The translations under genes and the position numbers were made by a program. Below the pieces are notes generated by a model. It had not been told where the DNA came from. It worked only from the letters and a program-made list of their open reading frames with translations, and searched no databases. Below are positions 33,228-42,555 of a stretch of DNA of 64,000 nucleotides, piece after piece; the first letter of the stretch is position 1, and every line of letters starts with the position of its first letter. Source of the stretch: Vicia villosa. Its lineage: Eukaryota > Streptophyta > Magnoliopsida > Fabales > Fabaceae. The DNA lies in the NCBI RefSeq assembly GCF_029867415.1, contig NC_081182.1, positions 17,420,497 to 17,484,496 of the forward strand, written 5' to 3'.

Positions 33228-35804
33228 TTATGGAGGGTATTTCCTTTTCCAGCACTCGCTACTTTGTACTTCCATACCCACAAACTCATGAAGATAAAAA
33301 GCCTGGATAGCTTTTCTCTTCACTTTATCTTCCCCATTCTTATCACTCTCCTTAGCCCTCTTAGGACTTTTGACATCATCATAATTTGGTCTCATTGGAG
33401 AAGATATGTTAGAGACTTTTTCTTGGAGGTTTTTGAGCTTTTTGCCTTCTTGTGCACCTTCCGGTGTACCAGTTGAATTTTTCTCATTTACCCCTGACCT
33501 ATGTTTCTTGACTCCTAACATCTTCAAGGTTACTTCTTCATCAAATGATTTTAGCGTTAGCGTCCCCTTTTCAATGTCAAAATTACAGCGTCCTGTCGAC
33601 AAAAAGGGTCTCCCAAGAAGGATCGGAGTTTCTTCATCTTCCGGAATGTCCATGATGTGGAAGTCAACAGGAAAAACAAACTTATCAACTTCTACTAGTA
33701 CATCTTCCGCTATTCCATAAGATTTCTTAGTAGTGTGATCGGCGAACCGTAATTGCGACTTGCTTTCACTAATCTTGTCTAATTCAAGCCTTTTGAAAAT
33801 GGATAAAGGCATTAAACTCACACTAGAGCCAGAGTCGAGAAGTACCTTTTTAAATGATATATTCTTGATAGTGCATGGTATTGCCACCGCCCCAGGGTCT
33901 TTTCTCTTAATTGGGATCTTTCTTGCTGCAGCGACTATACTACACTTCTCGATTGCAATTTTTGGTTCTCCTTCTAGTGGTCTTTTTCTCACCGACACCT
34001 CTTTCATAAATTTCTTATACACAGGCACGTGCTCCAGTGCTTCAAAGAAAGATAAATTCACTTCTAACTTTTTGAACAAGGACGTAAACTTCCGAATGTC
34101 TTTCTCTTTTGAATCCTTCTTTGTCAGTCGTAACGGGAGGGGTGGTTTAATCACTTGTTCAACATCTTTCTTATTTTTTTCTTCAACTGGTTTCATTGGT
34201 AGTGTTACAACCTCTGGCTCTTTTAGATTCTCTCTTATTTCCAGATCGACCTCCATCGCTATAGGGTCACCTAGCTCCTCTTTCTCTTTTTCCGATTCTA
34301 AACCCTTTTGACTCCTTGTTGTAACAGCATTAATTTTCTCTTGGTCTTGCGGTTTTTTCACGGTTGAGTTTGGCAAGGCTCCTTGTGTCTGTAGAGTAAG
34401 CTGATGTGTTATTTGCCCCACTTGAGTTTGCAGATTTTTAATTGCAGCTTCCTGGTTCTTCTGATTTATCACTGATGTTTGAATGAATTGATTCACTGTC
34501 TCCTCTAACTTGGATTGTCCTCCTTGCTGTTGTTGCGGTGGGTGAGTGTACGGCTGGAATGCTTGTTGTTGATACCCTTGATTCGGTGGTCTTTGTTGGT
34601 ACCCTTGATTGTTATATCTTGGTGGATAACCTTGTTGGTATGGCTGATTCTGATATTGATTCTGCCTCTGTCCTTGGTTATTATTCATGTAATTCACTTC
34701 TTCTTCTTGCACTGGTGGACAGAATCCTGTTTGATGATCTCCCTTGCACAATTCGCACTTAGCAACTTGATATGAATTAGATACCCAGTTCAGCTCCTTG
34801 ATCTGTTGTGGTAATTTAGACATTTGTTGTGTCAAAAGTTCCACTTGTGAAGTTAGCAATTTGTTCTGAGCAAGTAGAGCATCACTGTTGTTCAACTCTA
34901 ACATTCCGGGTTTCTTATCTCTTACCGTTCGATCATGATTGCCTTGACGATCATTTAGAGCCATTCGCTCTATTATCTGAGTAGCTTCTTCAGGTGTTTT
35001 GGACATGAGAGAACCACCAGCTGTGGCGTCCAAAAGTGTCTTGTTTGTAGCTGTGAGACCGTTACGGAACATATGGATTTGGTCAACGTCTGAAAAACCG
35101 TGTCCTTTGCACTTTCTCAACATAGCTTTATACCTTTCCCATGCTTCATTCAAAGATTCATTACTACCTTGAGAAAATACTGCTATTGCTGTTTTTGCTT
35201 CGAAGAATCGGTTTTGAGAGTAAAACCTTTCCAGAAATTTTTCTTCCAATGTGTTCCAATTTGTCATCACTACCTCGGGTTGATCCAGATACCAATCCTT
35301 TGCCTTAGATAGCAAAGAGTGTGGGAACAACCTCTTAAATAATGCTTCCTCATCAGCTTGAGCGACACCCGTAGTACCCGCTAGCTCATAGAATCGAGTA
35401 AGATGCGTGTACGGGTCTTCATGGTCCAATCCGGCGAAAGGACTTGCACAAATCAATTGTATGATACCGGTCTTCAGTTCTGTCGGTCGCCCGTTGGCGG
35501 CAGTTCTCGCGAACTGAGGATTGAGTCTTGGACTATTAGCACATGGACCATTAGCAGCCATGTTGCCAACAGTAGGTTGTATAAAAACTTCCGGTTCTTC
35601 CTCCGTGAATAGTTCGTGAAAGAAGAATCCTTCTTGCGACTCGTCAATGGTTTCAAGTTGTTGTGACGATGTCGCGGTTGCGTTGTCTCTTGCTTTTGCT
35701 ATGTTCGCTCTTTTTCGTGCTTTGCTATTTAACCTCCTAGCGGTCCTTTCGATCTCGGGATCAAAAAGAAGTTGATCGCTAGAAACTTTGCTGCGCATAC
35801 ACAA
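33228..35804 (-). CDS. Athila-type Gag-protease polyprotein
   Basis: An intact 858-codon frame. Residues ~110-250 are a retrotransposon Gag domain (DPYTHLTRFYELA, LFPHSLLSKAKDWYLDQP, LNEAWERYKAMLRKC). Residues 350-362 are a zinc knuckle, CELCKGDHQTGFC (C-x2-C-x4-H-x4-C). Residues ~365-430 are Gln/Pro/Tyr-rich. Residues ~650-740 are a retropepsin-type protease with the active-site box LLDSGSSVSLMPL (DSG at 657-659) and the later ILLGRPFL. It ends soon after and does not run into RT. Gag would form the particle and protease would process it. It resembles TR-GAG type non-autonomous elements. The frame is fully open, consistent with recent mobility. Confidence 0.92.
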   Translation of the reverse strand: MCMRSKVSSDQLLFDPEIERTARRLNSKARKRANIAKARDNATATSSQQLETIDESQEGFFFHELFTEEEPEVFIQPTVGNMAANGPCANSPRLNPQFARTAANGRPTELKTGIIQLICASPFAGLDHEDPYTHLTRFYELAGTTGVAQADEEALFKRLFPHSLLSKAKDWYLDQPEVVMTNWNTLEEKFLERFYSQNRFFEAKTAIAVFSQGSNESLNEAWERYKAMLRKCKGHGFSDVDQIHMFRNGLTATNKTLLDATAGGSLMSKTPEEATQIIERMALNDRQGNHDRTVRDKKPGMLELNNSDALLAQNKLLTSQVELLTQQMSKLPQQIKELNWVSNSYQVAKCELCKGDHQTGFCPPVQEEEVNYMNNNQGQRQNQYQNQPYQQGYPPRYNNQGYQQRPPNQGYQQQAFQPYTHPPQQQQGGQSKLEETVNQFIQTSVINQKNQEAAIKNLQTQVGQITHQLTLQTQGALPNSTVKKPQDQEKINAVTTRSQKGLESEKEKEELGDPIAMEVDLEIRENLKEPEVVTLPMKPVEEKNKKDVEQVIKPPLPLRLTKKDSKEKDIRKFTSLFKKLEVNLSFFEALEHVPVYKKFMKEVSVRKRPLEGEPKIAIEKCSIVAAARKIPIKRKDPGAVAIPCTIKNISFKKVLLDSGSSVSLMPLSIFKRLELDKISESKSQLRFADHTTKKSYGIAEDVLVEVDKFVFPVDFHIMDIPEDEETPILLGRPFLSTGRCNFDIEKGTLTLKSFDEEVTLKMLGVKKHRSGVNEKNSTGTPEGAQEGKKLKNLQEKVSNISSPMRPNYDDVKSPKRAKESDKNGEDKVKRKAIQAFYLHEFVGMEVQSSECWKRKYPP

Positions 35805-35904
35805 TCTTCTGCAAAACTAGCAAACACGTGAAACAACCAAATAGAGAAAAAAAAATTAAGACTCAAAATAAGAACTATTGCAATGCATGCAATATTGACA
35901 CCAA

Positions 35905-35922
35905 TCCCCGGCAACGGCGCCA
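35905..35922 (-). other. Primer-binding site, tRNA-Asp type
   Basis: The plus strand reads TCCCCGGCAACGGCGCCA, the 3' end of plant tRNA-Asp, so the minus-strand transcript carries its complement three bases from the 5' LTR. This primer is typical of the Athila lineage. Confidence 0.85.
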
Positions 35923-35925
35923 ATT

Positions 35926-37095
35926 TGTTGAAAGTATTTGTGGGTAAATATTTTCGGTAATATATCGTATCCACAGGGATTGGTTAATATCACTGCCGTT
36001 CTATAGTTGTTTATTTTGAGTTAAGAAACTTGGTTTGGTTTGTTTTATACTAATAATAATATCAAAAGCAAATAATAAAATAAAAGTAAGTAAAGGACTT
36101 TGTGTTAACAATTAAAGAAAGATGTTGAGTCTTTAGGGTTCATCAACCTAATCCTATACAGTTATCAATTAATTCTCAATAGAACAATCCTTTGAATCAT
36201 TATCTTCACTTATCCTCAAATAAGATTCCATGTCTGCAAATCAAATTAGATAACTTTTACCGGTATGAGATTCGATCTCTCCAAATCACAATAACGATAA
36301 TAGTAATTAAGAACGATAATTATGAAAACCCAATTACAATTCCATCTCTGCAAATTGCAATTGAATCAATATAGTAACCTAGGGCAAAAGTTAAATCCTT
36401 TCTTTCGATCAAAGATTCAACAATGATGTAAATTAAAAGCAAGGTTTCTTATTGATAATAAATTCAAACAATTGTTCACAGGAATTAATCAATGGTAATG
36501 TATATTCATAGGTTAACTACTACCTTAGACTCAACAAGAGGGATTTAGCTCTCCATAGTCATGAAGAACACACAAAGATTAATGGAAGAATTCATCTTCA
36601 TCAAAGGAATGTCTTCGCTTGATAGAGAATTGGTCTTCAATTGATGATTGTGGCTGCACCTTCAGATTGCTCTCCTAATTTCGCTCTTCACAAAGTTATT
36701 TTTCTCTTGGAAGCTAGGGCTTTTAAAACAGAACTTTTGGGCTTTAAACGCCGAGGCCGCGGCGCGGCAACGGATGAGCGCGGCGCGATCAGAAACAGAG
36801 ACTTTGGCGCGGCGCTGGCTAGAACCCCCGCGGCGCGCCCTTGTCAAACTTCATCTTTTTGCTTTGCCTTTGAGACCTCCAGCTTCCTTTCCTCTTCATG
36901 TTTTCCTAAAGCTCCAGTTCAGCTCTAAACCTGCATCAAGAGTACCCACAAGTGATTCGATTTGCTTTACACATGAACTAAACCTTTTCAGTTCAATTCT
37001 CACTAAAAACCTATGGATCTATCACAATTTGCATTAGTTTAGAGAAGAAATCACTTATATTAACACATGAATTTACCATTAATTTACTCCTAACA
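35926..37095 (-). repeat. 5' LTR of the Athila-type element
   Basis: 1170 bases, same length as the 3' LTR, with no difference noticed. It is the upstream LTR for the minus-strand transcript and would contain the promoter. Confidence 0.92.
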
Positions 37096-37100
37096 ATTGT

Positions 37101-38280
37101 TTTAGACATCCCTCCATATGAAGAACAGAATTTCAATTTGCATCAGAGAAGGCACACTGTTTTGTTTGGGTGTGTTCCAAGGTTCTTATTATGTTTAAGA
37201 TGGAGATTTTCAAAGAAGGAGGAGTAGTTCATCGAACATATATTTTGTATGGTATTAAGAATCCTTTAAAGAATATAGCTGAAGACAATTATGAAGATTG
37301 TGAAGACCAAGTAGATTATAATACTAAAGAAAATCTCAGGCTTGCTAAGATCTTTAATAAAGTATTAAGAAAACTAGATATGAGGTATATGAGTAATGTC
37401 TCTACAAATGTTCAAGACAATCACCTACACAATTTCAAGAACTATAACTTTCAGCTTAAAGGAATAGGTGGTGAAAATATCGATTGGGTCAAATGTCTAT
37501 AATGCAAAGATTTTGCACATATTCAAACCGAATGCTTACGTTTTTCAAGGAAACAAAGAAAAATATACAATGTCACTAATGATAAGGAAGGTGAATCTAA
37601 TCAAGCAAACAATGTTGTCAATTTCACTACACACATCAAAGACATGAAAGATGTTATATATATTGGTGAGTCATCAAACTCAAAGAATATGTGTGTTACT
37701 CATATTCAAAAAACAGAATGAACAATGTCAGGTAACAAGTCCTAAAGGAAATATCAAAAATTTTGGTGTGGTAAGCCTAATATTCTTGTTCATATTTATA
37801 CCTCCCATAAGTTATTTTCTTGTGAAGATTGTTATTTTGATAGCAGAAGCACTGGATACTTGATAGGAGAGAAACCATGTTACATTTGGTGATAATACTA
37901 TGAGAAAGAAATGTGTTGGGAGGAAGATGATTGCTACCAACATTATAGTGCAGAATGTTGAAAAACATGTTCCTAAAATCATGAGTGACATTTCAGATAC
38001 AGAAACTAAGCAATGGCACAAAAAGCATGGGAGTATGAAGAGCTTCGTTGTAGAGAAATTTGTCTTATGTATGTCTGATCTCAAAGTTGAAGGTAAAATT
38101 TATGATGTTAGGAAGAAAACCAAGATATCATACAAGATGTTTCAACATATTACTTGTGTTTCTGAATTACCACTTATGGACTTTATGAGACTCGTGCAAG
38201 GATTTGTCATTGAAGGAAAGGTTGATGGTCAGGTCGGATGTCCTCCCAACATTGAACAACCAACATTGTTGTTTAATTAA
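37101..38280 (+). pseudogene. SIRE-type copia remnant (Gag end, protease, pre-integrase)
   Basis: Continuation of the host element after the Athila-type insertion. An open piece, KENLRLAKIFNKVLRKLDMR to GENIDWVKCL, ends at a stop inside a zinc knuckle whose remaining residues follow (CKDFAHIQTEC). Near 37830 CYFDSRSTGYLIGEK is a damaged protease box where FDSG would be expected. From 37980 QWHKKHGSMKSF and TKISYKMFQHIT match the Gag-pre-integrase zinc region of SIRE elements, with its Cys/His largely lost, then LMDFMRLVQG at the start of integrase. It stops at 38280. Clearly non-functional. Confidence 0.75.
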
Positions 38281-39599
38281 TTTAAATTATGTTTTGGGGT
38301 TTAAGGTGTTACAATTACAACCACTATAACCTAGTGATCAACTTCAATCAACTCATTGAAAGATGTTGAATTTTACAACTCAACTAGACAAGCCTTCTAT
38401 GTCAAGTTACTGAAACGTAGAGGTGTACATATAGATTCTACATCAATCCTATTAGGGCATTAGTGTGGAATACACTACATAAAATGTAGCACTCTAAAAG
38501 ATCTTCAATGAATACTTGAATGCTTGAATATCTCCAACAAAAAATATGATTTGGTTTGGTACAAATTCAAATTTAAATCTCTTTAAATTTGATTTGATTT
38601 TCACAACTGTCCAACAAATCATATAATCATATTGTCAACCTAATAAAAATAAATTCTTAGTAAGCTAGAGTAACTTGAACAAATTTAGCAACTAAAACAA
38701 CATGTGTCCCTTCCGCACAACCATACAGCTTTACCAAGCTAGAACAACTTAAACACTTTGAACACTTCTTTCATGTTGTTGTTTTGTAAAATGCAGTCAA
38801 TGTAAAGGACCATTTCACAATGAACTTCAATCTTCCCCTTTAGCAAATTGTGGCAAAACATCTCTTTAAGATATAAAACTTGTTCAAATCTTAAAGACAT
38901 GACGCTTTGTTCATAACAGAACAAGTGACAACTAGTAGAATCACTAGCCTTCATCCATTAGTATCAACACTAGTCTTCATCAGAGCATTCAGTCAGCAAC
39001 AATAACTTTCTTCAATATATCAGAGTTTAAGCATACTGGCAATAGTTAGTAGCATTAAGATCAAATGTTTACACAAAATCCATTCAGTTGCTCTAAACTA
39101 AACAAACAATCAAACAAGCAATCATTCACAGACTTAGTCATGCATGTACCCAATTAGTACATAGCTAGTAGCATACAATCCTACTAACTAACAATCATTA
39201 GCATGCAATCATTCATAACTTAGTCATGCATAACACAAACGGTTATTAGTTAATGATTAAGATTTGTAAAATCTGCTTACACAAGTCACCTAACTTTCAT
39301 ATTTATTTGCACACATACAAGGGCCAGATGTCCTGCCCGATGCTCTAGCATGAAGCACAATATTAGTACTTTTTGAACAGTAAGTACTAAACAAACACCG
39401 GGTTTACCTGCACATAGCAGATACACCACTTTTCCTCATTACTCCTCCCCTTTTCCATAATTTGGCAAATGGTTAGCTCTTCAAAGAAGTCAGCATGCAC
39501 AAAAGATAGCATGCACAAGGCCAGTCAGGAAAATAATGTTACATAGTATATCATTTTTAATTAGCCTCAAACAGATAGTGACATAGTAGGAAAGATCTT
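38281..39599. other. No gene recognised; LTR-like noncoding sequence
   Basis: AT-rich noncoding DNA with words repeated at short range (GCATGCAATCATTCA, ACTTAGTCATGCAT). Read on the minus strand it resembles copia LTR/leader text (GCATCGGGCAGGACATCTGG). No borders or partner repeat were found. Confidence 0.3.
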
Positions 39600-39985
39600 T
39601 CACATATTTTAGATCCTGCTCTTGTAGCATTCTTTTATCTCCAATGTAGATAACTTTCTCGTAAATTTTTCCATAGATTCCTTCTCTAGGAAAATTTTCA
39701 AATTCTGCCACCTTTTTCGGATAAAGTTATACAAGTAAATAAGGGTCATCCTCACCAGTAGAGCAATGTGTTCAAATCAATGTCATCCGAAAGATATTGA
39801 AAATTTGTCACCGTAAATTCACCCTTTCTTATGGTGCCCATTTTGTCAAAAGTCGTGATCTTAATTTTTTTCCAGTGTTTCAAGAGATTGCCCCCCTTTG
39901 ATCAGAAGAATGGACATAGTAGCTGCTGTGTAAGCACAAAAAATTGCAACTGGTGTTGAAAGGATAAGTGCACATGGACATGATC
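39600..39985 (-). pseudogene. P1B heavy-metal ATPase (HMA) gene fragment
   Basis: On the minus strand, from about 39985, [17 protein letters not shown] holds the CPC metal-binding motif of the sixth membrane helix, followed by [15 protein letters not shown] frameshift follows, then TTFDKMGTIRKGEFTVTNFQ, in which the phosphorylation motif DKTGT is changed to DKMGT, and DDIDLNTLLYW. About 30 residues of the family are then missing. VAEFENFPREGIYGKI and VIYIGDK, and after another frameshift ATRAGSKI, match the start of the ATP-binding domain. Two frameshifts, a deletion and the altered catalytic motif show it is dead. It most resembles the zinc/cadmium group of plant HMAs. It is one of several host-gene pieces on this strand. 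Confidence 0.85.
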
Positions 39986-40256
39986 TTAATTCTCGTTATC
40001 TACTTTTAACACATGAGGAGTTACTGCTACAATTGTTAATATGTGTACAAAAACTGAAAAAAATATTACCACCAAAACTATAAGACAATTAAAAATGAAT
40101 TCAGACAAAAAAATCATGACATAAAAAATTATAACTTTAAAACTGAACTATGAAAATCAGAAACAACATTATTTTTGATTTTATGAAAATTGTTAGAATG
40201 TTTAAAACAAATACATAAAGTTTTAACTAACCAAATGTATAAAATTTGGCGAATAG

Positions 40257-40752
40257 AATATTGTTTATTGCAGCCCTTAGCTCACTGGTTTGCTTATTTT
40301 GCTCTTTTAACCATCGTGCATACTCTGCATCAAATGTCATTGCGCATGCATACTGAGATCATTAACACAAATTAGGTTCCGAAAAATGCATTAACCACGG
40401 TAAAACTTCGCCCATGAGGTCGTGGTAACCCATGCTATCAACTTCTTTCGGCATATAATTAGAGGCAAGAGAAGAAGACTAAATACCATTTCCACTCAAT
40501 GTATAAGCCCGCTATCCAGTGCTTTAAGTAAAAATTCCCAAGAAAATATTAAAAACCAAATTATTGCATTATATAGCAACATAATCAGATTTACAATAAC
40601 CACAAAGAAAGTGTGCTTCAAATAGTTAAGTATTTGATCTTGAGTGATGTATAAAATAGCAAAATCGAACCTACTAACTAGCATGCTTGTTGTAGCTCTT
40701 GCTCCAGTTGAGTCAATTTCCGTGTATTGCTCTCTAATTGTTGCACATATGC
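40257..40752 (-). pseudogene. TGA-type bZIP transcription factor fragment (three exons)
   Basis: The first piece, from 40752 (after an AG acceptor), reads AYVQQLESN-RKLTQLEQEL and is the leucine-zipper exon that follows the basic region. The second, about 40510-40485, reads AYTLSGNG before a GT. The third, from 40352 (after an AG), reads AMTFDAEYARWLKEQNKQTS and ELRAAIN, the start of the DOG1-like domain of TGA factors. Intron-like gaps separate them, so the copy was made from genomic DNA. The basic DNA-binding region and most of the C-terminal domain are absent. TGA factors bind TGACG sites and act in salicylic acid, detoxification and flower pathways; this fragment cannot. Confidence 0.85.
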
Positions 40753-40921
40753 CTGAGTAAATGAAAAGAAAGATTTGAAATTGACTGTAACTTATGCGTA
40801 ACAAGAGAGTGCAAAATGCATGAATTCATCATTTGGAGCAAGGATAAAAAAGCGCATACATTCAATAACAATGACAAAAATATCAAATCACATTAACAAA
40901 TTTCAAAACTTAAAACTTAAA

Positions 40922-41187
40922 ATGGTACTAAGTAAACACTAAACGTCCTCTTTGATTCTTTCAAAACCCAAAGACTTATCGCACCCGATGACGAATTGGC
41001 AATAACTAACACATCACCCGAATCAAAGGCAACAAATTCAACCTAAAAGTTTGTTGAAAATTTAACACTAAGTTAATCTCAGCACCACCTAGAGTTTTAT
41101 TTTCATTTACCTGCAACCATGATCATGTTACTTGCAACTTTATTCATGATTCTAAGACCCTGATCAATTATGATACAGTCAGCACCT
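40922..41187 (-). pseudogene. Unidentified exon-like reading frames
   Basis: Two open pieces on the minus strand have exon-like edges. The first, about 41187-41111, reads GADCIIIDQGLRIMNKVASN and MIMVA, then GCAG|GTAAAT. The second, 41042-40922, begins after TTTTAG and reads EFVAFDSGDVLVIANSSSGA and ISLWVLKESKRTF. I do not recognise the family. They lie between the TGA and SEC14 fragments on the same strand and probably come from a further captured gene. Confidence 0.4.
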
Positions 41188-41258
41188 CTTTACATATATA
41201 ATAATTTATTATATAATTTTTAATCTTTCATGATAAGATATCTCTCTATAGTTATTAC

Positions 41259-41507
41259 TTGCATTAGTTTGTTAGAATCAACCAAACCCAATTTCTCTAT
41301 GTAAATAGATCTTCCATCTTTATCAACTCTATGTGTTTCTTGAAGATAGTATTTTAGAACTTCATCTATTTCCTTGAATTCAAAATCCTTAAAAAAACCA
41401 AAAAAAATGCAATTATGAATAGTGTTTTTATTTATTTATACAAATGATATATATACCTCCATTGTGTTGGCTCTAAATGCCTTCTTCCATTAGAGCATAA
41501 TTGCAAA
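41259..41507 (-). pseudogene. SEC14-like (CRAL-TRIO) gene fragment, two exons and intron
   Basis: The exon at about 41507-41457 reads FAIML, stop, WKKAFRANTME, matching the CRAL-TRIO N-terminal helix (MLQWRKEFGADTIME type). A GT donor at 41456 follows. After an intron ending in AAG at 41388, the exon at 41387-41259 encodes 43 residues, [20 protein letters not shown] and [17 protein letters not shown], and stops at a GT donor. This is the plant SEC14-type phosphatidylinositol-transfer protein, with the conserved G-V-D-K-[DE]-G-R-P-[VI]-Y-I-E changed at G, P and nearby sites. The intron position is preserved, so the copy is genomic. It has one stop and no remaining exons. Confidence 0.85.
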
Positions 41508-41538
41508 AGATAAACATTAACAAAAGATAAACCAAATT

Positions 41539-41574
41539 ATTTCACTAGCACTTGTTTATAAGGTACCTCTTTAG
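41539..41574 (+). repeat. Copy of HGSNAT-like exon 2/intron 2 border
   Basis: 36 bases (..CACTTGTTTATAAGGTACCTC..) match 42871-42906, the end of exon 2 and start of intron 2 of the HGSNAT-like gene 1.3 kb downstream, with one mismatch. The copy has the same orientation. Confidence 0.8.
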
Positions 41575-41610
41575 TTCATATCAAAAAAAAAAAAAAAGTA
41601 CCTCTTTAGT
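41563..41610 (+). mobile_element. Minimal retroposed insert: 7 bases plus A15
   Basis: TCATATC followed by fifteen A residues (41576-41597) is bracketed by a perfect 13-base duplication GTACCTCTTTAGT (41563-41575 and 41598-41610). This is the form of an extremely 5'-truncated LINE or SINE insertion. Confidence 0.7.
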
Positions 41611-41622
41611 AAGAGATAATAA

Positions 41623-42193
41623 TAAACATGGCAATAAAACCCAGATCCATGGGTACCCACCCGAACCCACCCCGAAGTTGACGGGGAAAACCCGCTTTGA
41701 CTGGGTTTGGGTTCGGGTTTGGGTTTTACCCGATTAGAAAACATGGGGATGGGTCGGGTAATGGGGACACTAGTACCCACCCCGAACCCGTCCCCGAACC
41801 CGCCCCATTTATTTCAATATGTACATTATTATTTATATTTCGTAATTTATATTATTAAATATGTGGCTATTGTTTTAATAATTTGATTTGTATTTATTAT
41901 TTTAAATATTTGAAATATATGTATGAAATTTTTTGAGATTGTTTTATTTTGTTATTTATAATGTAATTTGATTTTTGAAAAAGTAAATATTTTTATTAAA
42001 AAATTGATTTTACGAAATACATGGTGGCGGGGCGGGGATACCCGAACCCAACCCGAACCCATTAAGGACGGGTTTGGGTTTTAATTCCCCATCCCCGTTT
42101 GGGTTTGGGGCGGGTAACGGGGATTGATTGGGGATTCGGGTTTGGGTTTGGGGAGGTAAAAACCGTCCCCGACCCGCCCCGTTGCCATGCCTA
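41623..42193. mobile_element. hAT-type MITE (571 bp) upstream of HGSNAT-like gene
   Basis: Ends TAAACATGGCAA and, reverse complemented, TAGGCATGGCAA, with perfect 8-base duplications GATAATAA (41615-41622 and 42194-42201). Both end regions are GC-rich with repeated GGGTTTGGGT/ACCCGAACCC words, and the middle is AT-rich. Its right end lies 362 bases upstream of the gene's start codon. Confidence 0.88.
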
Positions 42194-42555
42194 GATAATA
42201 ACCTCCAATAATTGTAAAGAATAAATTAGAAGATATAATTGGCTTTGGTCTCCGATACCAGATGGGACATACATAAGATAATCAATCAGGTGGCGACAAG
42301 AAGGCATGTTCCTATATTTTCTCTTTCACGCCGTCTTCTCTTCTCACCTTCTAACGCTCTCCCCAACACCCAATCCAATTTCACTAATTTAAAAAACTAA
42401 AAATAAAAATAAAAGATAAAGCAGAATCGTCCAAAATACTTGTTGCTTTTGCTTCGTTCCATTCAACTTAATCCATTTCCAATTCTTTACTATTCTTTTA
42501 TCATACTCAGAATGAATGAAGCTCCACCGTCCGTACAGTGATTGAAAGAGAAAAA

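Larger units (their letters stand above)
30451..37095 (-). mobile_element. Complete non-autonomous Athila-type LTR retrotransposon
   Basis: A 6645 bp element with two 1170 bp LTRs that look identical by eye. It is flanked by the 5-base duplication ATTGT (30446-30450 and 37096-37100). Gag is on the minus strand, so the 5' LTR is the right one. It has a tRNA-Asp primer site, a purine tract, and one large Gag-protease ORF. No RT, RNase H or integrase is present, and the 1.6 kb between Gag and the 3' LTR is noncoding. It sits inside a copia remnant. Identical LTRs mean a recent insertion. The needed enzymes must have come from another Athila element. Confidence 0.92.

Noticed and set aside
33760..34311. 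183-codon plus-strand frame inside the Athila-type gag region
   Set aside because: Antisense shadow of the Gag-protease ORF.
38739..38954. 71-codon minus-strand frame considered as a further HMA exon
   Set aside because: No HMA motif (such as TGD or GDG-ND) can be read; surroundings look like LTR sequence.
39490..39711. Independent small protein starting MAEFENFPREGIYG
   Set aside because: It is the ATP-binding segment of the HMA fragment; its second half is out of frame.
40496..40804. Single 102-codon minus-strand gene at the TGA fragment
   Set aside because: The frame crosses an intron acceptor and reads the zipper exon out of its true frame. The TGA reading in the correct frame explains the sequence.
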